Positions 15,619 to 24,801 are shown, counted from the first letter of the stretch. The stretch: 64,000 nt of DNA from Deltaproteobacteria bacterium (GCA_020632995.1 JACKEN010000022.1:1-64000), one strand, 5' to 3'. The notes: generated from the sequence alone by a model not told the origin. Numbers and translations are program-made.

Positions 15619-17285
15619 GCACCTTCGATCCGCGCCTCGGGCGCCGCCGCTTCCTGAAGGGCCTCGGCGGCGTCACCGTGGGGCTCCCGCTCCTGGGCTA
15701 CGCCGGCCGGGCCTCGGCCCAGGCCATGTCGGGCCCGAGGAACGTGGTCCTGTTCTGGACCCCCAACGGCTTCAACCTCAGCACATTCTTCCCGCGGCTC
15801 CGCCACGCCGGCGGCAGCTCGGCCTTCGGGCCCCTGAGCGCCGCGTCCTTCGCGGACCGGCCGCTCGACCTCACCCCGGACGTGGTGAACGGGGTGCCGC
15901 GGGAGATCTTCCGGCACCCGGAGTGGGGCCTCAGGGCCCTGGCCCCGCTCGCGAGCAAGGTCTCCGTCCTGCGCGGCTTCAGGAACTCGCGGCGCGGCTT
16001 CCTCGACCTCGCGGCGGGCGGCGATCACGGGATGAACACCGCGTGCCGCTTTACCGCGGCCGGCATCGGGACGGGCCGCGGCCTCGCCCTCGGGCCCTCG
16101 CTCGACTACGCGCTGGCCGCCCGCATCAACCCGCTCCTGGACGGGGCGCGGGTGCCGCTGGTGCTGCACGTGGGCGCCAACGCGAACCCCCAGAACGGCG
16201 ACGGCACCAGCTTCATCAGCTACCGCGGGTCCGAGGATCCCGACCCCGGCATCAACAACCCGTGGGTGGCGTTCCGGCGCCTCATGGGCATCACGCCGGG
16301 CGGGGCGGCGGAGGATCGCCTGATCCGAAAGCGCCAGCGCATCGCGGACCTGGTCCGGGGCGAGCTCGGCGCGCTCCAGTCCGAGCGCACCTACGGGGCG
16401 CGGGACCGGCGCCTGCTCACCGACTGGCTCGGGCTCATCGAGGCCACCGAGGACGAGATGCGCGAGACGGGCCTGTGCACCGCGGAGACGGTGGCCCGCT
16501 ACGCGCCGGTGTCCGCGGTGCAGGCCTTCGAGGGGGCGAGCAACGACGCCCTCGGCCGCTACGAGGACTTCGGGCGCATCGGCGACCTGATGCTCAAGAT
16601 CACCGCGCTCTCGCTCGTGTGCGGGCACACCCACGTGGCCACGATCCAGTGGTCGTCCGGTGCAGGCGGGCCTGCATTCGGCGCCCTCGGGATGGGCGCG
16701 GGCGCGCCCGCCGGCACCTGGCACGGGGGCGAGCGCCACCACGAGCTCTCCCACCGCAACGGCTCCGACGGCGCCGAGCCGGGGTTCCTGCCCGACGTGG
16801 AGCGCAACATGTCGTGGATCGACCAGTGGTACGGCGAGCGCTTCCGGGACCTCGCCCAGCTCCTCGAGGAGCTCAACCTGCTGGACGACACCGCGATGGT
16901 GTGGATGCCCGAGTTCGGCGACGGCCGACAGCACCACTTCATCGACATCGCGGCGGTGGTGGCGGGCGGCTGCGGGGGCTACCTCAAGACCGGGGCGGTC
17001 ATCGACTGCTCGGCGAACGGGCGCTGGGACGATCGGCTCGACACCGAGACGAACGGGCCCCGCATCGGTCCCGCAAGCGATCCTGCCAACGTCTACGACC
17101 TCGACATCGGTTGGATCGACGGGACCACCTCCCACAACAAGCTCCTCACCACCCTCTTCAACGCGGCCCTCCCCCGGGACGCGGAGGGGCGCACCATCGA
17201 CCCCATCCGCCGCTTCCCCGAGGTGGACACCGCGGATCCCCACAACGACCTGCAGGACGGCGAGATCGATGCCCTCAAGGCCTGA
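15615..17285 (+). CDS. DUF1552 domain-containing protein, Tat-exported
   Basis: About 556 residues. The start ATG 15615 overlaps the preceding stop (ATGA). The N-terminus has a twin-arginine signal (GRRRFLKGLGG) followed by a hydrophobic stretch and a SAQA cleavage region, so folded export by Tat is likely. The body is DUF1552: NVVLFWTPNGFNLSTFFP, VSVLRGFRN, GDHGMNTACRFTAAG, YRGSEDPDPGINNPW, and a late VWMPEFGDGRQHHF segment that recalls sulfatase/DUF1501-type folds. DUF1552 partners DUF1592 proteins in Planctomycetes and Myxococcota. No enzymatic activity has been firmly assigned to the family. Confidence 0.9.
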   Translation: MSTFDPRLGRRRFLKGLGGVTVGLPLLGYAGRASAQAMSGPRNVVLFWTPNGFNLSTFFPRLRHAGGSSAFGPLSAASFADRPLDLTPDVVNGVPREIFRHPEWGLRALAPLASKVSVLRGFRNSRRGFLDLAAGGDHGMNTACRFTAAGIGTGRGLALGPSLDYALAARINPLLDGARVPLVLHVGANANPQNGDGTSFISYRGSEDPDPGINNPWVAFRRLMGITPGGAAEDRLIRKRQRIADLVRGELGALQSERTYGARDRRLLTDWLGLIEATEDEMRETGLCTAETVARYAPVSAVQAFEGASNDALGRYEDFGRIGDLMLKITALSLVCGHTHVATIQWSSGAGGPAFGALGMGAGAPAGTWHGGERHHELSHRNGSDGAEPGFLPDVERNMSWIDQWYGERFRDLAQLLEELNLLDDTAMVWMPEFGDGRQHHFIDIAAVVAGGCGGYLKTGAVIDCSANGRWDDRLDTETNGPRIGPASDPANVYDLDIGWIDGTTSHNKLLTTLFNAALPRDAEGRTIDPIRRFPEVDTADPHNDLQDGEIDALKA

Positions 17286-17703
17286 GCGGGCCAGGCACCT
17301 GCTCCTCGCGGCGCTGGTCGGCGTGGCTTGCAACTCTGGTTGCGGGGGCCGCATCGCCGATCCCGCCCCCTTCTTCGCGGCCCAGGAGCTGGACGTGGAG
17401 GGCGAGCTCCTCCCCACCGCCTGCGGGGCCGCGCCGTGCCACGACGCGGATCAGCCGTCCTCGGGGCTCGACCTGGTCTCCCCCGGGGTGGCGGCCCGCC
17501 TGCTCGGGGTGGCGAGCACCTGCGGCGGGCGGGCGCTCATCGAGGCGGCGCCCCGACAGGGGAGCTACCTGTTGGAGAAGGTGGAGACCTCCACTCCGGC
17601 GTGTGGCGCGCGGATGCCCTTCGGCGGGGTCCTCGCCGACGCGGAGCTGGTCGCCCTGCAGGCCTGGGTGGCCGGGGTGCGCACCGCCACGGTGGGGGAG
17701 TGA
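17269..17703 (+). CDS. Small c-haem-like lipoprotein
   Basis: 144 residues, starting inside the last 17 bases of the DUF1552 gene. It has a short hydrophobic leader and a lipobox-like LVGVAC. The mature part contains CGAAPCHDA, a CX4CH site (one family of c-haem sites uses this unusual spacing), then SSGLDLVSPGVAARLLGV and a C-terminal CGARMPFGG. This pattern, with one CxnCH and a later C-RMP-GG, recurs in myxobacterial exported cytochrome-like lipoproteins. The tight overlap and the CxxCH in the DUF1592 neighbour suggest that both participate in one periplasmic redox complex. Confidence 0.72.
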   Translation: MPSRPERARHLLLAALVGVACNSGCGGRIADPAPFFAAQELDVEGELLPTACGAAPCHDADQPSSGLDLVSPGVAARLLGVASTCGGRALIEAAPRQGSYLLEKVETSTPACGARMPFGGVLADAELVALQAWVAGVRTATVGE

Positions 17704-17707
17704 CGCG

Positions 17708-18895
17708 GTGATCTCGGCCCTGCTCCTCGCGGCCCTCCTCGGTGCGCCGGTCGAGTCGCAAGACGTCTTGCTCGTGGAGCGCTTCACCGGGCCGGGGGCG
17801 AAGCGGGCCCAGGCGCAGGTGACGCGGGTGCTGGCTCAGGCGCCGACGTGTCGGGTGGCGACCGCGCCGGGGCCCGAGGTGACGGCGCGGCTGGTGGGCC
17901 GGATCGAGCGGGCCAAGCGTCAAGTCGTCTTGCAGCTCACGGTCTACCGGGCCCACGACGGGGCCGAGCTGGGCGCGGTGCGCCTGGCCGCACGGTCGAC
18001 CGCGGGTCTCGACAAGGTCATCCGCGCGCGCTTGAACCCCGAGCTGGCGCCGTTGCTGGCCCGCGCCAAGCCGCCTCTGCCACCCCCGCCGGTGCTCGCG
18101 GTCGCCCCGCCGCCGAGCCCGCCGCCCCCCGCGGCACCGCCGGCCCGGGTGGAGGTGCCCGCGCCCACGCCCACGTCTGACGAACCCCGCGGGGGGCTCC
18201 TGCGCCTGGAGGCCGGGGTGGGCTTCCTCAACCGGCAGCTCTACTACACCGACGACCTCTTCCGGGCGCAGCAGAACTACGTGCTCCCCTTCGCGCCGGG
18301 GGCCCGCCTGGGCCTGGTCGCCCACCCCGGGGTGCTCTTCGGGCCGGGTCTCGTGGAGCACTTCGGCCTCTACGCGCAGGCTCTCTTGCACGCTCCGCTC
18401 GAGTCGGAGGACGCGGCCGGTCAGCGCTTCGACACCCGCTCGCTCCAGGTGGCGGGCGGGCTCGAAGCCACTCTCGACTTGGGCCCCCTGAGCGCGGCCG
18501 CGACCCTCGGGGTCGGGCACCAGCGCTACACCGTGGCGGGGGTCGAGGGCGGCGACGCTGGCGTGCCCGAGGTGCGCTACCTCCACCTCGATGCGGGCGC
18601 GCGCCTGCGTCTCGAGCTGGGCCCGGTGGCGGTGCGGGGCCAGGGCGCCTACCTGCACCTGCTCGGGGTCGGTGCGCTGGACGACGCGGACTGGTTCCCT
18701 CGGGCCCAGGGCCGCGGGGTCGAGGTGGCGGGCGCGCTGGAGTGGGCGCCGTGGCCGGTGCTGGCGGTGGTCGCGGGCGTCGACGTGCGGCGCTACTTCT
18801 TCACCATGCGCCCCGAGGTGGGCGACGCCCGCGTCGCGGGGGGCGCGGTGGACCAGTACCTGGTGACCCACGTGGGCGCGCAGCTCCGCCTCTAG
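17708..18895 (+). CDS. Outer-membrane beta-barrel protein with Pro-rich linker
   Basis: About 395 residues from GTG 17708, four bases after the preceding stop. The N-terminus is a hydrophobic signal. A roughly 110-residue domain (LLVERFTGPGAKRAQAQV) is followed by a proline-rich linker (about residues 118-160). Residues 165-395 have amphipathic alternation typical of a beta-barrel (LLRLEAGVGFLNRQLYYTD, FGLYAQALLHAPL, HVGAQLRL at the end). Many myxobacterial proteins share this periplasmic domain-linker-barrel layout. It terminates the DUF1592/DUF1552 operon and its stop overlaps the stop of the convergent protease gene. Function unknown. Confidence 0.68.
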   Translation: MISALLLAALLGAPVESQDVLLVERFTGPGAKRAQAQVTRVLAQAPTCRVATAPGPEVTARLVGRIERAKRQVVLQLTVYRAHDGAELGAVRLAARSTAGLDKVIRARLNPELAPLLARAKPPLPPPPVLAVAPPPSPPPPAAPPARVEVPAPTPTSDEPRGGLLRLEAGVGFLNRQLYYTDDLFRAQQNYVLPFAPGARLGLVAHPGVLFGPGLVEHFGLYAQALLHAPLESEDAAGQRFDTRSLQVAGGLEATLDLGPLSAAATLGVGHQRYTVAGVEGGDAGVPEVRYLHLDAGARLRLELGPVAVRGQGAYLHLLGVGALDDADWFPRAQGRGVEVAGALEWAPWPVLAVVAGVDVRRYFFTMRPEVGDARVAGGAVDQYLVTHVGAQLRL

Positions 18896-19914
18896 CGGCG
18901 GCGGCGCGCGGCGAGGAGGAGGCCGAAGAGCAACCCCAGCGGCGACGCGCCCGCGCCAGGCGACGCGCAGCGGCAGCCCTCGGAGGGCGGGTCGAAGGGG
19001 AGGTCGACGACGCCCGCGTCGGGCACCGGGCCCAAGCTCGGGGCGTCGACGCCCGCGTCCAGCCCCGGGCTCGCGGCCGCGAGGCGCGGGCCGAGCTGGG
19101 CGTCGCAGCCCTCGGGGCGCAGGCCGTCCGCGCAGGCGCTGGCCATGGTGGCGGTGATCCAGTCGAGGTAGGCGTCGACGCGCGCCTCGGTGCTCGCGGA
19201 GTCGCAGCTCGTGAAGCCGTAGCTGTTGACGCTGACCAACCGCCGCTCGGGGGCAAGTCCGTCGGGCACGTCCATGAACGTCGGGCCGCCGGAGTCGCCG
19301 CTGCACCGGCTCGGCGCGCCGACCCCGCCGGTCCGCACGACCTCGGGGCCGACGAACGAGATCGTGGACTTCGCCGCGCGCAGCGGCCCCGACAGGCCGG
19401 TCTCGTCGCGCCCGTAGCCCACGATCAAGACGGGCGCGCCCTGCACCAGGCTCGCCGCGATCCGGGCGTCGGCGAGGGCGGGGAGCTCGACCCCAGTCAC
19501 CGGCGCGTCGAGGAAGAGGAGCGCGAGGTCGTGGGCGATGTGGCCCTCGTCCGCCGGCACGTACTCGGGGTGCAGGGCCCAGCCTCGCGCGAGCGACCAC
19601 CTGTCGTTCTTGACGATCAGGTTGAGGAACGCGGTCAGGTCGCGCGCGAAGTAGACCTCGTGGCTGGCGTCGAAGTCCTCGAGGCAGTGGGCGGCGGTGA
19701 GCACGGTGTCGGGGGCGATGAGGCTGGCCGAGCACAGGGGGCCCGCGTTCCGGTCGTCCGCGAAGCCTCCGGTGAAGCCTACCGACGGATAGTCGCCGAG
19801 CTGAACGAGCTCGCCATACAGGATGGCGGCCTCGTCGCGCGCGCTGTCCGGCGGCTCGGGCCCGCCGCAGGCGGCGAAGAGCAGCGGCAAGGTGGTCAGG
19901 GCCGCGCGCCTCAC
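18892..19914 (-). CDS. Trypsin-like serine protease with MYXO-CTERM-like tail
   Basis: About 340 residues from GTG 19914. A lipobox-like LLFAACGG follows the signal. The S1 protease domain has LTAAHC (His), HDLALLF (Asp) and GDSGGP (Ser), so all catalytic residues are present. The last 35 residues form a Cys-containing motif (CRCASPGAG), a hydrophobic segment (SPLGLLFGLLLA) and a terminal AARRRR, matching the MYXO-CTERM sorting signal of Myxococcota. It starts within the stop of the upstream DUF4215 lipoprotein gene (GTGA overlap), so the two are coupled. Having both a lipobox-like Cys and a C-terminal sorting tail is noteworthy. Confidence 0.92.
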   Translation of the reverse strand: MRRAALTTLPLLFAACGGPEPPDSARDEAAILYGELVQLGDYPSVGFTGGFADDRNAGPLCSASLIAPDTVLTAAHCLEDFDASHEVYFARDLTAFLNLIVKNDRWSLARGWALHPEYVPADEGHIAHDLALLFLDAPVTGVELPALADARIAASLVQGAPVLIVGYGRDETGLSGPLRAAKSTISFVGPEVVRTGGVGAPSRCSGDSGGPTFMDVPDGLAPERRLVSVNSYGFTSCDSASTEARVDAYLDWITATMASACADGLRPEGCDAQLGPRLAAASPGLDAGVDAPSLGPVPDAGVVDLPFDPPSEGCRCASPGAGASPLGLLFGLLLAARRRR

Positions 19915-22712
19915 GGGGCCACCCCCGATCCGACGCGCAGCTGCAGGTACGACGTGCCTTGCCAGGCCGTGCGCGCATCGAGCTCGAGCGCATAGCGTCC
20001 AGGCGGCAGCGCCTGCAGGGCCGGCGCGCCCGAAGGGGTGAGCTCCTGACACCGCACCAGCCCGCCGACGTCGTCCTCGGCCAAGATCGCCCCGCCCTCG
20101 TCCGTCAGGCGGAGCACGACATCGGTGGCGCACTCGCCCTCGGTCTCGACGTGGGCGTCGAGCCACATCGTCTCCCCGCTCGCGTTCACCACCGCGAAGA
20201 AGTCCGTAGGGTCTGCGCCCCGCTGATGGAACGCCACCGTCACCGCCTCCTCCCCGACCGTAGCGGTCCGTGTGATGAGCAGGTTCGCCTGCGCCGCGGT
20301 GTCATTGGGCTCCACTTCGACGCCGCGGCCTGGCTCGAGTCGACACGCGTCATCGCAGCCATCGCCGACCGCGAGGTTCCCGTCGTCGCAGGCCTCGTTG
20401 CGCGCGGGGTTGTGGACTGCGTCCCCGCAGGTCGGCGGCGCGTACTCGAGCTGGACCGAGAGGTCCTCGACCGGGGTGCGCCCGGCGTTCCTGACCACGA
20501 ACCAGTGCGCCCCCGCGGCCCCCGCCCGCGCGCTGCCGGCCCGACACTGCCCGTCGAAGTTGGCCCGTTGCCCCCCCACGTAGCCGAAGGCGTCGTCGAG
20601 CACGACCATGTGGAAGGCCTCGGGGCAGAAGCCGTCGCGGCCCGGGGTCGGGGTGAAGGTCACGAGCGTGTCCTCCTCGGCGATGGTCATCGGGTACGCG
20701 ACGGTCTCGCCGCGGCGCGCCAACGTCTCGATCCTCACCGTCGTCGACATCGAGATCGGCGGCCCCGCGCGTGGCTCCAGCGCGCAGTCGGCATCGCAGC
20801 CGTCGCCGCTCTCCTGGTTCCCGTCGTCGCACGCCTCACCGCCGTCGTAGTCGACGAGGAGGTCGCCGCAGCCCGCGTCGGGGTGGAACAGGCGCACCAC
20901 CACCGAGAAGGGGCCGAGCCGACCGGTGGCGGGGGTCACGTCGAGGGTGTGCAGCCCCGGGTCCGCGAAGGTGTCCGCGGCGGCGCAGAGGCCGATCCCG
21001 CCGTCGTCGGAGAGCAGGGCCCCGTCGAGGGTGACGCGGACGTCCGCGTCCGGCCCCTCGCAGCGGCCCTCGTCCGGCACGAAGGTGTCGAGGTAGAGCA
21101 CGCTCGGCGCGTCGACCTCGAGCTCGACGCGCATCGTCTCGTCGGCCTCGAGTGGTCCGCCGGACAGGACCCACGGCTCGAGGCGCGGGGTCAGGCGCGC
21201 CGCCGGCTCGAGCCCGCAGGTGGCGTTGCAGCCGTCTCCGCTCGCCCGGTTGCCATCGTCGCAGGCCTCGTCGGCCTCCCGCACGCCGTCGCCGCACACC
21301 GGGTCGCCCACGGCGTCGACCTCGAGGAAGTAGCGCGGCACGGGTGGGCCCTCGTCCCGGGCGAGCCCCACCACCACGTAGTAGGTCCCCGCCGGCAGCT
21401 CACCTTGCTCGTGGCCGGTGAGCAGACCGCAGTGCTCACCGAGCTGGTCCGTCTGCCTGGCCTGCAGCTGGATCCCGTCCGCGCGGCGCAGGGCCACCCC
21501 TCCGAGCGGGAAGCCACAGCCCACGAGCTCCGGCCCGGTGACCGCGACCCGCAACCGCGCCGGCGCCGAGAGCTGCACTTTGTAGAAGTCCTGGTCCGGG
21601 CCGGACGCGGCGTCGACCCGGCCGACCACGAGGCGCCCGAGCTCGATCGGCTGAGCGGCGCCGGCCGAGTCGTTGGGCTCCACCTCCTCGAGCGCGTCCA
21701 CCGTGCAGTCCGCCTTGCACACCTCGGGCATGGCCCCGGGCTCGCAGTGCTCGCCCGCGCGGGACTCCACCACCTGGTCCCCGCAGCTCGGGGCTCCCGG
21801 CGCGAGCTCGAGCAGGTAGTCGGCGGCCTCGAGGCCCCGCACCGCTACGAAGTAGGTGCCCGCGGCGAGATCTCGATCACCGGGGCCGTCGCGCGGGTCG
21901 AGGCGCGCGCAGCCCCGCGTGCCCTCCGCGCGGGCCAATGCCCGCCCCGCTGCGTCGAGCAACCGCAAGGCGCCTGGCACGCCGCAACCTCCGTTGATAT
22001 CGCGCAGGATGGCCTGCACGTGCCCACCCTCGGGGACGTCCACCGCAAAGACGTCGACCTCGCCCGGCGCGATCGCGCCGACGACCCCCGCCTCGACCAC
22101 CCCGGCGCTCGCCGGGGTGTCGTTGGGCTCGACCTCACCCGCGAAGACCCGCAGATCAGCGGCAAAGGTCGCGGTCAAGGTGCCCGCGCGGGCCTCGAGG
22201 CGCACCTGGACCGCGCCCGGGCCCGCCTCGATGCGCCCCTCGTAGGTGCCGAGGGCGGCGCTCGGAAAGGCGGGGTCCGGCGCGCCGCCCACCGTGAGCG
22301 CGTGCGCATCGGCCCCGAGGCTGTCCCACCGCAGGGCGAACCGGGTCGCGCCCGCCGCGTAGGTGGTGGGGATCAGATCCGCGACCAGGCGCGGGACGGC
22401 CTCGACCGCCCTCCGCGCCTCGACGTCCCCGGACTCGTGCCGCGCGATGAGCCGCAGCTCGGTGCTCTGCAGGACGGCGACCTCGACCTCGCCCGTCGCC
22501 GCCGCTCCGAGGCGGAGGGCCCGCCCCTCGGTGTCGGTGAGGTCCACCGAGGTCGCCCCGGGGGCCGACCAGGTGGCGGTGACGGTCGCGCCAGCGACGA
22601 CGCGCGGAGCGCTCACGGCGAGCTCCGGCGCTGGCGGCGCGGGGTCCGAGCAGCCCGCGAGCGCGAGCCCCGCGAGGAGCCGCGCCCAACGGGCACGAGG
22701 CGGCACGATCAT
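19911..22712 (-). CDS. Large DUF4215 Cys-rich repeat lipoprotein
   Basis: About 933 residues from ATG 22712, selected because it gives a lipoprotein signal (LLAGLALAGC). An N-terminal Ig-like stretch is followed by repeated EVEPNDT segments, which start prepeptidase C-terminal (PPC)-like beta-sandwich domains. At least three canonical DUF4215 units (CGDGVREADEACDDGN, then GDGCNATC, and similar) and one degenerate unit (CGDQVVESRAGEHC) alternate with them. Proteins of this kind are displayed on the surface of Myxococcota and are thought to bind or anchor other secreted proteins. The gene is directly upstream of, and overlaps, the MYXO-CTERM protease gene, suggesting a shared surface complex. 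Confidence 0.9.
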   Translation of the reverse strand: MIVPPRARWARLLAGLALAGCSDPAPPAPELAVSAPRVVAGATVTATWSAPGATSVDLTDTEGRALRLGAAATGEVEVAVLQSTELRLIARHESGDVEARRAVEAVPRLVADLIPTTYAAGATRFALRWDSLGADAHALTVGGAPDPAFPSAALGTYEGRIEAGPGAVQVRLEARAGTLTATFAADLRVFAGEVEPNDTPASAGVVEAGVVGAIAPGEVDVFAVDVPEGGHVQAILRDINGGCGVPGALRLLDAAGRALARAEGTRGCARLDPRDGPGDRDLAAGTYFVAVRGLEAADYLLELAPGAPSCGDQVVESRAGEHCEPGAMPEVCKADCTVDALEEVEPNDSAGAAQPIELGRLVVGRVDAASGPDQDFYKVQLSAPARLRVAVTGPELVGCGFPLGGVALRRADGIQLQARQTDQLGEHCGLLTGHEQGELPAGTYYVVVGLARDEGPPVPRYFLEVDAVGDPVCGDGVREADEACDDGNRASGDGCNATCGLEPAARLTPRLEPWVLSGGPLEADETMRVELEVDAPSVLYLDTFVPDEGRCEGPDADVRVTLDGALLSDDGGIGLCAAADTFADPGLHTLDVTPATGRLGPFSVVVRLFHPDAGCGDLLVDYDGGEACDDGNQESGDGCDADCALEPRAGPPISMSTTVRIETLARRGETVAYPMTIAEEDTLVTFTPTPGRDGFCPEAFHMVVLDDAFGYVGGQRANFDGQCRAGSARAGAAGAHWFVVRNAGRTPVEDLSVQLEYAPPTCGDAVHNPARNEACDDGNLAVGDGCDDACRLEPGRGVEVEPNDTAAQANLLITRTATVGEEAVTVAFHQRGADPTDFFAVVNASGETMWLDAHVETEGECATDVVLRLTDEGGAILAEDDVGGLVRCQELTPSGAPALQALPPGRYALELDARTAWQGTSYLQLRVGSGVAP

Positions 22713-22876
22713 GCGCGGGATTGTCGGGGCGACCTCCGAGGGCCGCAAGGTGGGATGCACGAACAACGGGTGAGGCCGGCAGCCACGTTGCTTCCGCCCA
22801 CGCGTATTCACCGAGCCTGCTCCACCCCCGAGGTCGGGGTTCAATGCCGATGGCCGTAGTCCTGCGGTCCACTCGA

Positions 22877-23236
22877 ATGGCAGACTCCCTCGCGATGGCG
22901 TGGATCGAGTCGGCCGGAGGACCGCTCGTGGTGCTCCCGCGCTCCCTGAGGTCCGCCTGGATGGGCGTCGCGGCCGACGACTACGACGCCGCGTGCTCGG
23001 TAGACGGATACCTCGGCCTCCTCCGGCGCCCGTGGGGAGACGCCCTGGTGCTCGGTGACGAGCCCCTGCGGACGTCCGTCGTGCAGCGCCACGACGGCCT
23101 CGCCATCGTCCGCTGGCGCTTCGCCCCTGGAACGAGCGCATTGATGGACGCGGCAAGAGTCGCGAACCTGGACGGGCCGCGGCCGGTCGAGACAATCGAG
23201 GTTGCGCTCCTCGACGGGCGCCGTCCGTCCGCGTGA
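22877..23236 (+). CDS. Imm21-like immunity family protein (orphan)
   Basis: About 119 residues from ATG 22877; upstream in-frame ATGs at 22844 and 22850 would extend it. The sequence WIESAGGPLVVLPRSL near the N-terminus, a DDYDAACSVDGYLGLL segment and GDALVLGDEPLRT match my memory of the Imm21 family of polymorphic-toxin immunity proteins. No toxin gene is adjacent: upstream is the divergent DUF4215 gene. Its stop overlaps the start of a 50-codon ORF (GTGA). Orphan immunity genes are often kept against toxins of related strains. Confidence 0.72.
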   Translation: MADSLAMAWIESAGGPLVVLPRSLRSAWMGVAADDYDAACSVDGYLGLLRRPWGDALVLGDEPLRTSVVQRHDGLAIVRWRFAPGTSALMDAARVANLDGPRPVETIEVALLDGRRPSA

Positions 23237-23385
23237 CCGCGCTTTCGGCCCTCTTTCCGGCTCTCGAGGCCGACGAGGCGCTGGCTCGGGCCGTGCTGGA
23301 GGTGTCGCTGGGGGATCCCAACGAAGGCGTGAGATCTGCAGCCGAGGCGGCGGCGGAGCGCTTGCTCCCGAAGCGGGGACGCTGA
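23233..23385 (+). CDS. Small helical protein, 50 residues
   Basis: GTG at 23233 overlaps the stop of the Imm21-like gene by four bases (GTGA), then 50 codons to TGA 23383-23385. The product begins MTALSALFPALEADEALARA and has an amphipathic, Ala/Glu-rich helical look. The segment DPNEGVRSAAEAAAERL resembles a single HEAT-repeat unit. The coding overlap and frame argue for a real gene co-translated with the immunity gene. Alternatively it could be a remnant of a longer HEAT protein. Function unknown. Confidence 0.45.
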   Translation: MTALSALFPALEADEALARAVLEVSLGDPNEGVRSAAEAAAERLLPKRGR

Positions 23386-23400
23386 CTCGGCCGGTGCGCC

Positions 23401-24717
23401 TCAGTCCACGTACTTTTGCATGTAGCCGAAGCGCTCGGTGAGCTTGCCCTGGTGCAGGATCACCGCCTTCTTCAGCGCATCCGGCAGGGCCCAGTCTTCG
23501 AAGCTCCCGGAGGGGTCGCTCTCGGCCAGCGCGGGGATCAGATCGAACAACGCCTCGCTGAACGCGCCGGAGGACTCGCGCGGGATCTCGGTGGGCAGGA
23601 TCTCCACCGCCATCACCACCGGGCCGCGACCCTCGAACCCGTCCTTCGCCCGGTTGGCCTCGACGTCGTAGACGTAGACCGGGTGCCCGGGGTCGGTGGC
23701 CTTCACCGTGGCCTCCACCGAGCCCTCGATGTCACAGGAGATGTCGCCGATGACCTCGAGCCTCGGCTTCTCGCCCGGGGCGTAGAGCTTCCGCAAGTCT
23801 TCTTTCGTCACCAGCCGCGGGTACTTCGGGGTCCAGTAGATGCAGTTCACCAGGGCGGTGAGGTAGGGGTGGTACTGGGCGAAGGTGCCGCGGTAGCGGT
23901 CCGGGTGCTGGTAGTAGGTCTGCAGGTCGAAGGCCTCGGCGGGGTCCTTCGGGGTGACCATGTCGGCCTCCTCGAACACCACCTGGTAGAAGGTGCCGGG
24001 CTCGGACGCCTCGCCCGCCAGGAGCTGGGCCGGGGTGATGACCTCGGGCTTCAAGAGGGCGGAGATCTCCTGGGCCCCGTGGGAGACCCGACCGTTCCCG
24101 CTGATCCCCAGGACCACCGGCCCCAGGGGCGCGAGGGCCCAGCTGGCCCGGCAGGCCGCCGCCGCCTCGGCCACCGCGGCCTTGGCGGTGGCGAGGTCGG
24201 GGTACTTCACCGCCTGCTTGAGGTCGGCGAGCGGCGTCCGCAGGCCCTCCTGCAAGAGGCGCTGGCCGAGGGCCCACAGGGTGTTGATCATCCCTGCGAG
24301 GCCGGCGTGCACGCCAAAGAAGACGAGCCGACGATCCTGCTCGTCGACGATGCACTCGTAGTCGATCAGGTTGCAGCCGCGGGCCATGAGCTCGCGGAGC
24401 ATGGTCATGTTGTAGGCCTGGCCCTTGATGGTGTGGGAGAAGAAGACGTAGGTCCGGCCGTGCAGGAACAGGTGGGGCGGGATCTCCTTCACCCCCAGGA
24501 TCACGTCGCAGTCGGACAGATCGCCCTGGAGCGGGACCCCGGCCTCGGTGAGCTCGTCCGGGGTGAACACCCGCTGGTCGGAGGGCTGGACCACGATGTC
24601 CACCCCGTGGTCGTCCCGGAGGCGGGCCAGATCCGCCGGCACCAGGGGCATGCGAGCCTCCCACGGGCTCTTGTCCTCAGCGCGAATTCCGATCTTCACC
24701 CTCGTGTCATACACCAC
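23401..24717 (-). CDS. Lysine-ketoglutarate reductase-like / AlaDH-PNT N-domain protein
   Basis: 438 residues. The N-terminus KIGIRAEDKSPWEARMPLVP resembles the alpha-aminoadipic semialdehyde synthase LKR domain and the AlaDH/PNT_N fold. SHTIKGQAYNM near residue 95, the FFGVHAGLAGMINTL segment, and VLGISGNGRVSHGAQEI (nucleotide-binding glycine motif) continue the similarity, and ISCDIEGSVEATVKATDPG follows. LKR condenses lysine with 2-oxoglutarate to saccharopine. The protein lacks a fused saccharopine dehydrogenase domain, and no SDH gene is adjacent, so it may act with a partner elsewhere or on another amino acid. Start at ATG 24717. Confidence 0.78.
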   Translation of the reverse strand: MVYDTRVKIGIRAEDKSPWEARMPLVPADLARLRDDHGVDIVVQPSDQRVFTPDELTEAGVPLQGDLSDCDVILGVKEIPPHLFLHGRTYVFFSHTIKGQAYNMTMLRELMARGCNLIDYECIVDEQDRRLVFFGVHAGLAGMINTLWALGQRLLQEGLRTPLADLKQAVKYPDLATAKAAVAEAAAACRASWALAPLGPVVLGISGNGRVSHGAQEISALLKPEVITPAQLLAGEASEPGTFYQVVFEEADMVTPKDPAEAFDLQTYYQHPDRYRGTFAQYHPYLTALVNCIYWTPKYPRLVTKEDLRKLYAPGEKPRLEVIGDISCDIEGSVEATVKATDPGHPVYVYDVEANRAKDGFEGRGPVVMAVEILPTEIPRESSGAFSEALFDLIPALAESDPSGSFEDWALPDALKKAVILHQGKLTERFGYMQKYVD

Positions 24718-24801
24718 CCCCCAAGGAGCCCAAAGGTAAATGATTCCGAGGGCTCGGGCGGCGGGGTGGGCCCGCCCGAGCGCCCCGCTCCGGTGCGGTT
24801 G

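Noticed and set aside
15522..17417. A 631-codon minus-strand frame opposite the DUF1552 gene
   Set aside because: It is the complement of a well-supported gene and shows only biased composition.
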